Source: Oscillospiraceae bacterium
GTDB taxonomy: Bacteria; Bacillota; Clostridia; Oscillospirales; Oscillospiraceae
Assembly: GCA_020025675.1 (NCBI GenBank)
Contig: JAHHRS010000045.1
Location: forward strand, 1-15,877
Reading direction: 5' to 3'
DNA length: 15,877 nucleotides
The notes beneath the pieces were generated by a model. It ran no database searches. It saw only the letters and a program-made list of their open reading frames with translations, and was not told where the DNA came from. The translations under genes were made by a program, and so were the position numbers. Shown here piece after piece: positions 6,182 through 13,051 of this stretch (its first letter is position 1; each line of letters opens with the position of its first letter).

Positions 6182-6950
6182 AGATACAATACATTTTAAC
6201 TGGTATAAGCATCTTTTTATTGTCCTTTTAATCTGTGTATGTATATGGGGCTGCATTTCAGCTACCGGAGCGGATTTTGCCGAGGTATTCGGGAATTTTG
6301 ATCAGATGTATGCGTTCCTTTCAAGATTTCTTAAACCTGACTTTTCATACCTCCCAAAACTTATACAACCAATGTTATCCACCTTACAGATGTCTGTTGT
6401 GGGGACAGCGATAGGAGTGCTGTTCGCTGTTCCCATAGCATTTATCGGCACTACTCTCGTCACCGGCAATAAGGTTCTCACTTCTGTTATTCGCTTCTTC
6501 CTTGACATAATAAGAACCATACCCAATCTTTTATTGGCGGCTTTAATGGTGGCAATTATGGGTATAGGTGAATTCAGCGGTGTAATGACTATTGCCGTTT
6601 TTACTTTCGGCCTTGTTTCCCAGCTGGTTTACGAGGCTATTGAAGCAATCGATGAAGGTCCCATAGAAGCAGCAATGGCAGTAGGAGCAAATAAGGTTCA
6701 GATAGCCCAGTATGCCGTTGCGCCTCAGATACTCAGTCAGGTAGCGGGATATGCGTTCTACGCATTTGAAATTAACGTTAGAGCCTCGGCAGTTTTAGGA
6801 TATGTGGGCGCAGGCGGAATAGGAGTTATCCTTAATTCTTCTCTGGCACTTCTGCAATACAACAGAGTTTCGGTAATAATACTTCTCATATTTGTTGTTG
6901 TTACTATCGTTGACGGCATAAGTGAGCATATCAGAAGGAGGCTTTCTTAA
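6165..6950 (+). CDS. phnE: PhnE-type ABC transporter permease, first copy
   Basis: This membrane protein of about 261 residues forms one half of the importer channel. Hydrophobic segments lie at about 16-36, 71-98, 109-140, 200-225 and 235-253. The ATPase-docking loop EAAMAVGANKVQIAQYAVAP is clear, followed by the family-typical EINVRASAVLGYVGAGGIG. The start is uncertain between the ATG at 6165 (AAGG 6 bases upstream) and that at 6171 (AGG 8 bases upstream); both overlap the end of phnC by under 20 bases. A TTG start at 6144 is unlikely. The next gene is a second PhnE-like permease, so the channel is probably a heterodimer. Confidence 0.9.
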   Translation: MPMNIKDTIHFNWYKHLFIVLLICVCIWGCISATGADFAEVFGNFDQMYAFLSRFLKPDFSYLPKLIQPMLSTLQMSVVGTAIGVLFAVPIAFIGTTLVTGNKVLTSVIRFFLDIIRTIPNLLLAALMVAIMGIGEFSGVMTIAVFTFGLVSQLVYEAIEAIDEGPIEAAMAVGANKVQIAQYAVAPQILSQVAGYAFYAFEINVRASAVLGYVGAGGIGVILNSSLALLQYNRVSVIILLIFVVVTIVDGISEHIRRRLS

Positions 6951-6951
6951 T

Positions 6952-7731
6952 TTGAATAAATTTAAAATTAAAAAGCAGTGGATTTTCGGTATTGCCGTTG
7001 CGTTTATAATAATCTTTTCTGCAATCGGAATAGATTATTCCGGTCTTTCGTACTTTTCCCCCTCGGTTGCAAAGGACGTTTTTGTGGGACTTGCCAAGCC
7101 GGACTGGGGATATATATACGATGGCAGCGGTGAAGACCTTGTAAGTCTTTTGATTCTCACCTTGTCAATAGCATTTTTAGGTACTGCAATAGCCACTGTT
7201 TTGGCTCTGCCGCTTTCATTTTTAAGCGCTTCAAATCTTTGGAAATCCTGTCCATGGGTGGCAAAGGTCGGAAAGTTTATATGCAATGTTTTAAGAGCGT
7301 TTCCTGAGCTTGTCTACGCAATTATATTTGTAAAGATGGTTGGTCCCGGTCCCTTTGCAGGAGTTCTTGCTATTGGCGTTCACCAAATAGGTATGCTGGG
7401 CAAGCTTTATACTGAGGAAATGGAAGCTCTCGACCAGACACCGGCAGAGGCAATGACTGCGGTAGGAGCAAAGTTCTGGCAGACCATGTTTTATTCCAGA
7501 ATTCCCCAGCTCATGCCGATTTACAGTTCTCTGTCTCTGAACCATTTTGAAATTGCAGTGAGAAGCGCTTCCACCTTAGGTCTTGTAGGTGCCGGCGGCA
7601 TAGGTGCACCTTTGATATTTGCCATACAGGCCCGAAACTGGGACAAAGTAAGCGTTATTCTTTTGGGTGTTATTGTTGCCGTATTTCTTATAGATACATT
7701 AGCCGGATTAATCCGGAAAAAATTAAAGTAG
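6952..7731 (+). CDS. phnE: PhnE-type ABC transporter permease, second copy
   Basis: This 259-residue membrane protein pairs with the preceding permease. It shows the same docking loop (EAMTAVGAKFWQTMFYSRIPQ) and the same closing block, HFEIAVRSASTLGLVGAGGIG. Hydrophobic segments begin at about residue 9 and recur near 65-90, 110-140 and 230-250. It probably starts at TTG 6952, one base after the preceding stop: AAGGAGG lies 10 bases upstream and no in-frame ATG occurs early. The GTG at 6922 would place that ribosome site inside the gene. The TTG start and tight packing suggest coupled translation. The two permeases are diverged copies, not recent duplicates. Confidence 0.9.
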   Translation: MNKFKIKKQWIFGIAVAFIIIFSAIGIDYSGLSYFSPSVAKDVFVGLAKPDWGYIYDGSGEDLVSLLILTLSIAFLGTAIATVLALPLSFLSASNLWKSCPWVAKVGKFICNVLRAFPELVYAIIFVKMVGPGPFAGVLAIGVHQIGMLGKLYTEEMEALDQTPAEAMTAVGAKFWQTMFYSRIPQLMPIYSSLSLNHFEIAVRSASTLGLVGAGGIGAPLIFAIQARNWDKVSVILLGVIVAVFLIDTLAGLIRKKLK

Positions 7732-7748
7732 TAACAAGATGCAATAAT

Positions 7749-8573
7749 ATGAAAATATTACATTTATCGGACATACATTTTCGCAGAGAACTGGGTACTC
7801 CTGACGTTTTGCCATGGCGCACCGGTGACAATGTCTATCTCAGGATGTTGTCAAACATGAGAAACCCCCTTGTTTTTTTATACGAATGCTTGCAGAAATC
7901 CTTAGACGGTATAGACCTTATAGTTATAACCGGAGATTTAACCGAAAACGGCTGTGAAGAGGATTATGCCTTTTTAAGAAAATATTTAGATGAAAAAACA
8001 TCCGGAATTCCCATTGCGGTCACATTGGGAAATCATGATAACAAGGACAATTTCCGTATTGGATTTTTAGGTGAATCAAAAAAAGATAATCGTCCCGAAC
8101 GTTACAACAATATCAGCTATGTTGACGGACTGCCGGTAATATCTCTTGATTCTTCCATAGAAGGTGTAGCAGACGGGGATTTAAGTCTCAGTCAGCTTAA
8201 CTGGCTGAAAGAAGCTCTGTCCGATATAGGAGATACCCCTTCCCTTTTGATAACACATCATCACCTGCTCCCCTCTCAGGGACAGGTTCCGCCTCTCCCT
8301 CAAAGCTCCCAACTGGTCGAGGTATTAAAAAGCAGCAATGTATGTGCCGTTTTATGCGGCCACAGTCACTTTTTTCATCAGGATTATATCGGTTCAATTC
8401 CATGCTGCAGCGCAGATTCACTTTCATTTTTCGGTGTAACTCTCCAAGACGGAAAAGTTAAATTCTCCGAAAAATACGGTTACAGTGTATATAATCTTGA
8501 AAACGGAAAACTTCGGCTGTTAAAGCACGAGAATTTCCTGGGAAAGGATAATTTAGCAACTATCAGGTTTTAA
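7749..8573 (+). CDS. Calcineurin-like metallophosphoesterase (CpdA/GpdQ class)
   Basis: This 274-residue predicted cytoplasmic hydrolase carries the complete dinuclear metal site of the calcineurin-like fold: D8 and H10 (SDIHF), D63 (TGDLTENG), N95 and H96 (GNHD), H170-H172 (THHHLLP), and H205 and H207 (GHSHF). The layout matches class III cyclic-nucleotide and glycerophosphodiester phosphodiesterases such as CpdA, Rv0805 and GpdQ, which also cleave other phosphodiesters. No signal peptide is seen, so it acts after import. It follows the second permease by 17 bases with a poor ribosome site, so it may be translated at a lower level. Context suggests that it cleaves the transported phosphate compound; the substrate is unknown. 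Alternative roles such as cAMP turnover are possible. Confidence 0.85.
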   Translation: MKILHLSDIHFRRELGTPDVLPWRTGDNVYLRMLSNMRNPLVFLYECLQKSLDGIDLIVITGDLTENGCEEDYAFLRKYLDEKTSGIPIAVTLGNHDNKDNFRIGFLGESKKDNRPERYNNISYVDGLPVISLDSSIEGVADGDLSLSQLNWLKEALSDIGDTPSLLITHHHLLPSQGQVPPLPQSSQLVEVLKSSNVCAVLCGHSHFFHQDYIGSIPCCSADSLSFFGVTLQDGKVKFSEKYGYSVYNLENGKLRLLKHENFLGKDNLATIRF

Positions 8574-8587
8574 AAGGAGATACTCAA

Positions 8588-9316
8588 ATGAGATTGGTTT
8601 TGGATACCCACACACACACTGTTGCCAGCGCCCACGCTTACTCCACCGTTACCGAAATGGCCAGAGCCGCCGGCGAAAAAGGTCTTGAGCTTCTGGCAAT
8701 TACGGACCACGGCCCCGCTCTTGAGGATTCCAGTTCTAAATTGCATTTCATGAACTATCACATACTTCCCAAAGAGATGTTTGGAGTGCATATGCTGTAC
8801 GGTGCAGAGCTTAATATTTTGGATTTTGACGGAAATGTAGATCTGGACGAGGATATTTTAAAGCGTCTGGATATATGTATTGCCAGTTTCCATACTATGT
8901 GCACTAACCCCGGCAGTATTGAGGAAAACACCGCAGCGTACTTAAATGCAATGGAAAATCCCTATGTTTCCATAATCGGTCATCCCGAAGACGGTTATAT
9001 CCCAATAGATTTTGAACTTCTTGTGAAAAAAGCAAAGGAAAAGAAAGTGCTTATCGAGCTTAATAACTCCTCTATCAAGTCTGCCTTCTATCGTCTTAAC
9101 ACAAGAGAGAATATGAAGACTCTGCTTAATCTCTGCAAAGAGCAGGGCGTTCATATCAGTGTCGGAACCGACTCCCATTTTTCAGCTTCAGTAGGAAATT
9201 TTGATGAAGCGTTGAAGGTTTTGGAGGAAGTTGATTTTCCTGAAGAATTAGTTGCAAATACCTCAAAGGATAAATTTCTCAGACTTTTGGAAGAACGAAA
9301 AAGCTTAAGAAAGTAA
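8588..9316 (+). CDS. PHP-domain phosphatase, YcdX-like
   Basis: This 242-residue PHP hydrolase has the trinuclear metal site of YcdX. H8, H10 and H16 are in DTHTHTVASAHAYS, H41 in ITDHGP, E74 in GAELN, H102 in SFHTM, H132 in GHPEDG, and D195 with H197 in GTDSHF. All nine ligands are present, with spacing almost identical to E. coli YcdX. The family hydrolyses phosphate monoesters, and a relative (PhnPP) opens cyclic phosphodiesters. A strong AAGGAGA site lies 8 bases before the ATG, 14 bases after the preceding phosphoesterase. As the last gene of the operon it may complete release of phosphate begun by the upstream phosphodiesterase. Function in this operon is inferred; family assignment is firm. 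Confidence 0.9.
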   Translation: MRLVLDTHTHTVASAHAYSTVTEMARAAGEKGLELLAITDHGPALEDSSSKLHFMNYHILPKEMFGVHMLYGAELNILDFDGNVDLDEDILKRLDICIASFHTMCTNPGSIEENTAAYLNAMENPYVSIIGHPEDGYIPIDFELLVKKAKEKKVLIELNNSSIKSAFYRLNTRENMKTLLNLCKEQGVHISVGTDSHFSASVGNFDEALKVLEEVDFPEELVANTSKDKFLRLLEERKSLRK

Positions 9317-9454
9317 TAAATTTTGCTTTGATAAACAAAAATCCGTTAGTGCTAAAGTTTCCATTGAATTATAATTCTCACTAAATAATGACGTAATGGT
9401 ATTACTGTTTTTTCCGTAAGCATAATACTTACCCATTCAAATATTCAATATAGC

Positions 9455-9501
9455 AAAAACCGATGATGTTCAGGGACTTCCACCCCACATCATCGGTTTT
9501 T
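9455..9501. terminator. Bidirectional terminator between convergent genes
   Basis: AAAAACCGATGATGT (9455-9469) pairs perfectly with ACATCATCGGTTTTT (9487-9501) around a 17-base loop. The A-run on one side and T-run on the other let it stop transcription both ways. It ends the phn-type operon and the convergent minus-strand gene, whose stop is 9 bases away. A weaker 5-bp stem at 9393-9405, followed by TG and a run of six Ts, precedes it on the plus strand. Confidence 0.9.
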
Positions 9502-9509
9502 ACTACATA

Positions 9510-10430
9510 TTATTCATTTTGCCTATAATATAAATCCCATCTTGCTCCGCTTGAGCCACGGTCATATATATTTCCATACCAGCCGCTGCCATCTTCAAAT
9601 TTACGAATAAAGAACATAACTTCATCATTATCTTCTAACGGAGTGTTCATTGTGCCATAGTAAAGATATACTATATAATATTCGTTATTGGGTTTTCCTT
9701 TTCCCAAAACTTCAATACTTTTCTCCTCTAAACGAAAATCGGGATATAAACTCTCTATTAACTGTAAGCCCTCCGCAAGATCTTCTTCAGACCCTTTTGG
9801 TTTGTTAAAATGGAACGGCTGTTCTATAATAATCGCAATGGCAAAACTTACGATAATTATACCGCCAATAAGCTTGTAAATAGAAGCTCTTTCCTTTTTT
9901 TGCTTTCCTTTTACATCACTGACACGGATTTCTGCTACAAATGTAGCTGAATTTGTGTCCTGAATTGTCTGCGGCATGTTCAATAGCGATTTCAGCAATT
10001 CTATATATGTGTCCTTGTACTGCTGGTCCACATCTAAATACCGTTCAGATTTGCCTTTGAGCCTGTGTAATATTGTAACCAGCGGATACTCTCTTTTAAA
10101 AATGATAACCCATGTTTCGATGATTAACTTATTTTCCTTTTTGTAGTAGTTTAATCCGAATCGGTATGTACCGCCATTATTATAGTATTTTACAGTTCTT
10201 CCTTTTCTTTTTCGGCTGTACTCACCAAAGCCAATACCGTCTAACCATTTCAAAAGCATATTTTCGTAATATTCATATCCGTAGTCTGTTGTATCTACCT
10301 CAAATATTGTTCTGCGGCCTTCGCCGGATTCTTTTCTTATTTTACGAAATGGATAAATGGATATATACCAAACAAACACAGCCATCAAAATAATCAGCAA
10401 CAATCCAATAGAAATAAATATTGCTAACAT
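9510..10430 (-). CDS. Unrecognised two-helix membrane protein
   Basis: I do not recognise this protein of about 306 residues. It begins with a hydrophobic helix at about 1-26, followed by a positively charged stretch (RKIRKESGEGRR) and a mixed alpha/beta region of some 150 residues. A second helix lies at about 184-203. The last 100 residues are soluble, rich in acidic and aromatic residues, and resemble a small beta-rich domain (EYYIVYLYYGT, WYGNIYDRGSSG). The start was chosen at ATG 10430: GAGGTGAT, an extended match to the 16S rRNA tail, lies 7 bases upstream. The ATG at 10439 is only 2 bases from that site. It is a single gene between two terminators with its own promoter, so its neighbours give no clue to function. 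Confidence 0.7.
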   Translation of the reverse strand: MLAIFISIGLLLIILMAVFVWYISIYPFRKIRKESGEGRRTIFEVDTTDYGYEYYENMLLKWLDGIGFGEYSRKRKGRTVKYYNNGGTYRFGLNYYKKENKLIIETWVIIFKREYPLVTILHRLKGKSERYLDVDQQYKDTYIELLKSLLNMPQTIQDTNSATFVAEIRVSDVKGKQKKERASIYKLIGGIIIVSFAIAIIIEQPFHFNKPKGSEEDLAEGLQLIESLYPDFRLEEKSIEVLGKGKPNNEYYIVYLYYGTMNTPLEDNDEVMFFIRKFEDGSGWYGNIYDRGSSGARWDLYYRQNE

Positions 10431-10450
10431 AATTTTCATCACCTCGTGTA

Positions 10451-10479
10451 ATTTTATCAATAAACGTTGTTTTTTGCAA
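10451..10479 (-). promoter_or_regulatory. Probable promoter of the two-helix membrane protein gene
   Basis: On the minus strand TTGCAA (10479-10474) and TAAAAT (10456-10451) are 17 bases apart. The transcript would begin near 10444, leaving a very short leader that is almost only the ribosome site. The elements are good matches, but the tight spacing lowers confidence. Confidence 0.5.
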
Positions 10480-10521
10480 CATTTTCATCTCATCTCGTAC
10501 TCCGCTTAACTATTTTGTTGC

Positions 10522-10561
10522 AAAAATCAACTCCCATGTGCTTTCAGGCACACGGGAGCTG
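10522..10561 (-). terminator. Terminator of the sugar-transport operon
   Basis: A 14-position stem with two mismatches (CTCCC and TGTGC arms, loop TTTCAG on the plus strand) lies 37 bases beyond the last gene's stop. On the minus strand it is followed by ATTTTTG. On the plus strand it is followed by GTTTTA, so it may also work weakly the other way. Confidence 0.8.
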
Positions 10562-10597
10562 TTTTACCCTGTTATTTAATCATTTTCCATGATGTTT

Positions 10598-11617
10598 TCA
10601 CTTATTTTTAATTACCTTCACAAAACCCTTTGTCTTTAATGAGTCATATGCTGCATAGGCAAGCTCTACTGTCCGCAAACCGTCAACAACATTTGCTCCT
10701 TTAAGTTCTGCCCCCTGCTCCTTATGTTTCCAGTAATCATAAAAAATTTCTCCGTGCTCGCGGACTATATTATTAGGATACAAGGTTCGCATCCGGCCGT
10801 TAGTGTGGACTTCCATACGCTGATTATTATAAATATCCAAAGATGCACTGCCTTTTGTACCTACCACACGGAAAGTCACATCACCCCACATTTTGTCGCA
10901 GCCACGTCGGGACCATGAAGCGTCAATCTGGTATATGCTTCCGTTTTCCAAATGGCCCTGAACAAAGGCAAGATCTTCTCCGTCAATATCCTCATGCAGC
11001 GCATGGGAAGCAAGCGCCTGAACATCTCTGAACTCCTGACCGGTTAACCAGCGAATAATATCTGCTACATGTACACAGTGGTCAATTAAGCAGCCGCCAC
11101 CATTCAGCTTTGAATTTTTAACCCAGTCCGGTGCTCCTGGCTCATACATGCTGCCATGGTTTGTGGCCATAATTGCGGTAATTTCGCCCAGTTCCCCATT
11201 GTCAATCCGCTTTTTCAGTGCCGATACAGCAGGGTTAAAACGAACTGGAAAGGTGGTCAGGAAAAGCACTCCCGCTTTCTCAACCGCAGCTTTTATGCGA
11301 AGCCCCTCTGCAACTGATATGGCAATAGGTTTATCGCAAAATATATCCTTTCCGGCCTCGGCGACAGCAACGCAGTCATCCGCATGACTGTAATTTTTTG
11401 ATGTAATCAAAACTGCATCTATCTCAGGGTCGTTTAAGAGTTGTTCTCTGCTATTGTAATAATTTGCTCCAAAGCTTTTAATATAAGGAGCTGCAACAGC
11501 TTCGTCATCATTATAAATGGCAGCTACTTTTATAATATCTCCCATGTATCGCAGAGCCGGTATATGGTTTCCTCTGGAATGTGGGTGATCCAGACTTAAA
11601 ATTCCTAAATTAACCAT
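10598..11617 (-). CDS. Gfo/Idh/MocA-family NAD(P)-dependent oxidoreductase
   Basis: This 339-residue cytoplasmic dehydrogenase has an N-terminal nucleotide-binding half (1-120) and a C-terminal substrate-binding half. The cofactor lysine motif is CDKP at 94-97, corresponding to EKP in most relatives. The catalytic block GGGCLIDHCVHVADIIRW (173-190) supplies D179 and H183. Family members oxidise or epimerise sugars and polyols. The first loop reads GILSLDHPHSRG, not the usual GxGxxG, which is a visible oddity. The start was chosen at ATG 11617, with GAGGTG shortly upstream; it overlaps the preceding stop by one base (TAATG). As the last gene of the sugar ABC operon it probably acts on the imported compound or its first product. 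The sugar is unknown. Confidence 0.85.
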   Translation of the reverse strand: MVNLGILSLDHPHSRGNHIPALRYMGDIIKVAAIYNDDEAVAAPYIKSFGANYYNSREQLLNDPEIDAVLITSKNYSHADDCVAVAEAGKDIFCDKPIAISVAEGLRIKAAVEKAGVLFLTTFPVRFNPAVSALKKRIDNGELGEITAIMATNHGSMYEPGAPDWVKNSKLNGGGCLIDHCVHVADIIRWLTGQEFRDVQALASHALHEDIDGEDLAFVQGHLENGSIYQIDASWSRRGCDKMWGDVTFRVVGTKGSASLDIYNNQRMEVHTNGRMRTLYPNNIVREHGEIFYDYWKHKEQGAELKGANVVDGLRTVELAYAAYDSLKTKGFVKVIKNK

Positions 11618-12042
11618 TACAGCACCTCTAAGCCTGCGGAAAACAGCTGAGTGCAAATGCACTCCCCTGTATTTTCCGTTTCAATATACCCCTGGGGATA
11701 TGAACTGGGGCGCCATATATACAAAGATTTTCTGGTAACAATCTCAAAGTTTTCAAAACTTTCGCTGTTTCCTTCATCTATAAACATTCGCACAATTGCG
11801 CCGTTTGAATAGGAAAGAAGCTGGGAAAGAGCCTTTTCAGTATAAATAAGGTTTTTACTCACCGGCTCTTTCAAAATATCACTCAAACGCTTTTCCCATT
11901 TTGCCCGCATGTCACCGGCAGCGTGTTCTTTGCACACACACTGAATATTAACTTCTACTATATCCTCATAGGACTCAGCAGCGCTGATTTCATTGCATGC
12001 CAGTACCCATGGTTCATTTTCAAAATAACAACTTCCATCCAT
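11617..12042 (-). CDS. Unrecognised 141-residue protein in the sugar-transport operon
   Basis: I do not recognise this protein. It is soluble in appearance, acidic, and has no signal peptide or membrane helix. The N-terminal part contains paired cysteines in QCVCKEH and ends with a helix rich in charged residues (MRAKWEKRLSDILKEP). The C-terminal part has strand-like segments (AIVRMFID, YIWRPSSYPQGYIE) and a second CxC (ECICTQ). The start was chosen at ATG 12042 with AGAGGGG 8 bases upstream; an earlier in-frame frame opening at 12078 runs into the permease gene. It begins 16 bases after the permease stop, and its own stop overlaps the oxidoreductase ATG. That packing makes it a true operon member, probably a partner of the sugar pathway or oxidoreductase (inference). 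Confidence 0.75.
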   Translation of the reverse strand: MDGSCYFENEPWVLACNEISAAESYEDIVEVNIQCVCKEHAAGDMRAKWEKRLSDILKEPVSKNLIYTEKALSQLLSYSNGAIVRMFIDEGNSESFENFEIVTRKSLYIWRPSSYPQGYIETENTGECICTQLFSAGLEVL

Positions 12043-12058
12043 ATGATTAACCCCTCTG

Positions 12059-13021
12059 TCATACCTTTTCGGCTGCACGGCGGCGGCTCAGTATGTCATA
12101 ACTGATCGCTGCCAGAAGTACAAATCCCTTTACAACTCTCTGGTAGTAGTCGGGAATACCTTTCATTGTCATACCTGTCATAAGCACGCCCATAATTACA
12201 AGACCGGCTATAACTCTGGCTATCTTGCCTTCGCCTCCGGTGGTGCTCACTCCGCCCAATACAACGGCAGTTATTATATCCATTTCGTAGCCCTCGCCGC
12301 CTTTAGGCTGGCCTGAGTTAACACGGCTCAGATATACAATACCGGCAAGGGAAGCAAGAGTTCCGCAAATTGCATAAACGCTGTACATTACTTTTCTTAC
12401 ATTTACTCCGCTCAATCTGGAAGCCTCAAGGTTGCTTCCTATGCCGTATATATAACGTCCAAATGAAGTATGTTCCAAGATAAAATATCCAACCACAAAG
12501 CAGACAGTCATTATAATAACCGGAACCGGTATTGCCCCCAGGTATCCCTGACCGAGAACAACAAAGTTCTCGGGTATATCGTAGACCGGGAGTCCGTCAG
12601 ACAGTATGTATGCCGCACCACGGAGAATGCTCATTGAGGCAAGGGTTGCTATCATAGGAGGAATCTTAACTTCATATATGAAAAATCCATTGCAAAGTCC
12701 CACGACCAGACCAAAAATCAGAGTAAGTACTATTGCAATTATCGGATTTACATGGTATGTAGTCATAAGAATTGCGCAGCCTACTGACGAAGCACCTATA
12801 AGCGAGCCAACCGAAATATCAATACCTCCGGTAAGGATTACCATGGTCATACCAACAGCGGCAATGCCGTTCACAGCTACCTGACGCAAAATGTTAAAAA
12901 ATGTAGTAGATGAGAAAAAACCATCGGCCACTACGGAAAAGAAAATAATAAGCGCTATCATTACAAGATAGATAGCATACTGTGAAAGCCGAATTTTTTT
13001 ATATTGCTGCTTTTCTTTCAT
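12059..13021 (-). CDS. RbsC-like sugar ABC transporter permease
   Basis: This 320-residue membrane protein forms the channel as a homodimer. It shows about eight to ten hydrophobic segments and the family hallmarks: MVILTGGIDISVGSLIG near 60-75, and the ATPase-contact loop GIGSNLEASRLSGVNVRKV near 195-215. Late in the protein is VVLGGVSTTGGEGKI. These place it in the ribose/xylose/galactose (RbsC, XylH, MglC) class. AAGGAG lies 8 bases before the ATG at 13021; the TTG one codon earlier is less likely. It follows the ATPase gene by 30 bases. The class does not identify the sugar. Confidence 0.9.
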   Translation of the reverse strand: MKEKQQYKKIRLSQYAIYLVMIALIIFFSVVADGFFSSTTFFNILRQVAVNGIAAVGMTMVILTGGIDISVGSLIGASSVGCAILMTTYHVNPIIAIVLTLIFGLVVGLCNGFFIYEVKIPPMIATLASMSILRGAAYILSDGLPVYDIPENFVVLGQGYLGAIPVPVIIMTVCFVVGYFILEHTSFGRYIYGIGSNLEASRLSGVNVRKVMYSVYAICGTLASLAGIVYLSRVNSGQPKGGEGYEMDIITAVVLGGVSTTGGEGKIARVIAGLVIMGVLMTGMTMKGIPDYYQRVVKGFVLLAAISYDILSRRRAAEKV

Positions 13022-13051
13022 CAATATCGCTCCTTAATTTAACTGCTGTAC

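Noticed and set aside
4469..9316. Reading the operon as a classical phosphonate-degradation (C-P lyase) cluster
   Set aside because: None of the C-P lyase core genes, phosphonatase or related transaminase genes is present in the window; only the transporter resembles the phn system.
11923..12105. Plus-strand frame of 60 codons at the junction of the permease and small-protein genes
   Set aside because: It is antisense to two packed operon genes, with no ribosome site and no family match.
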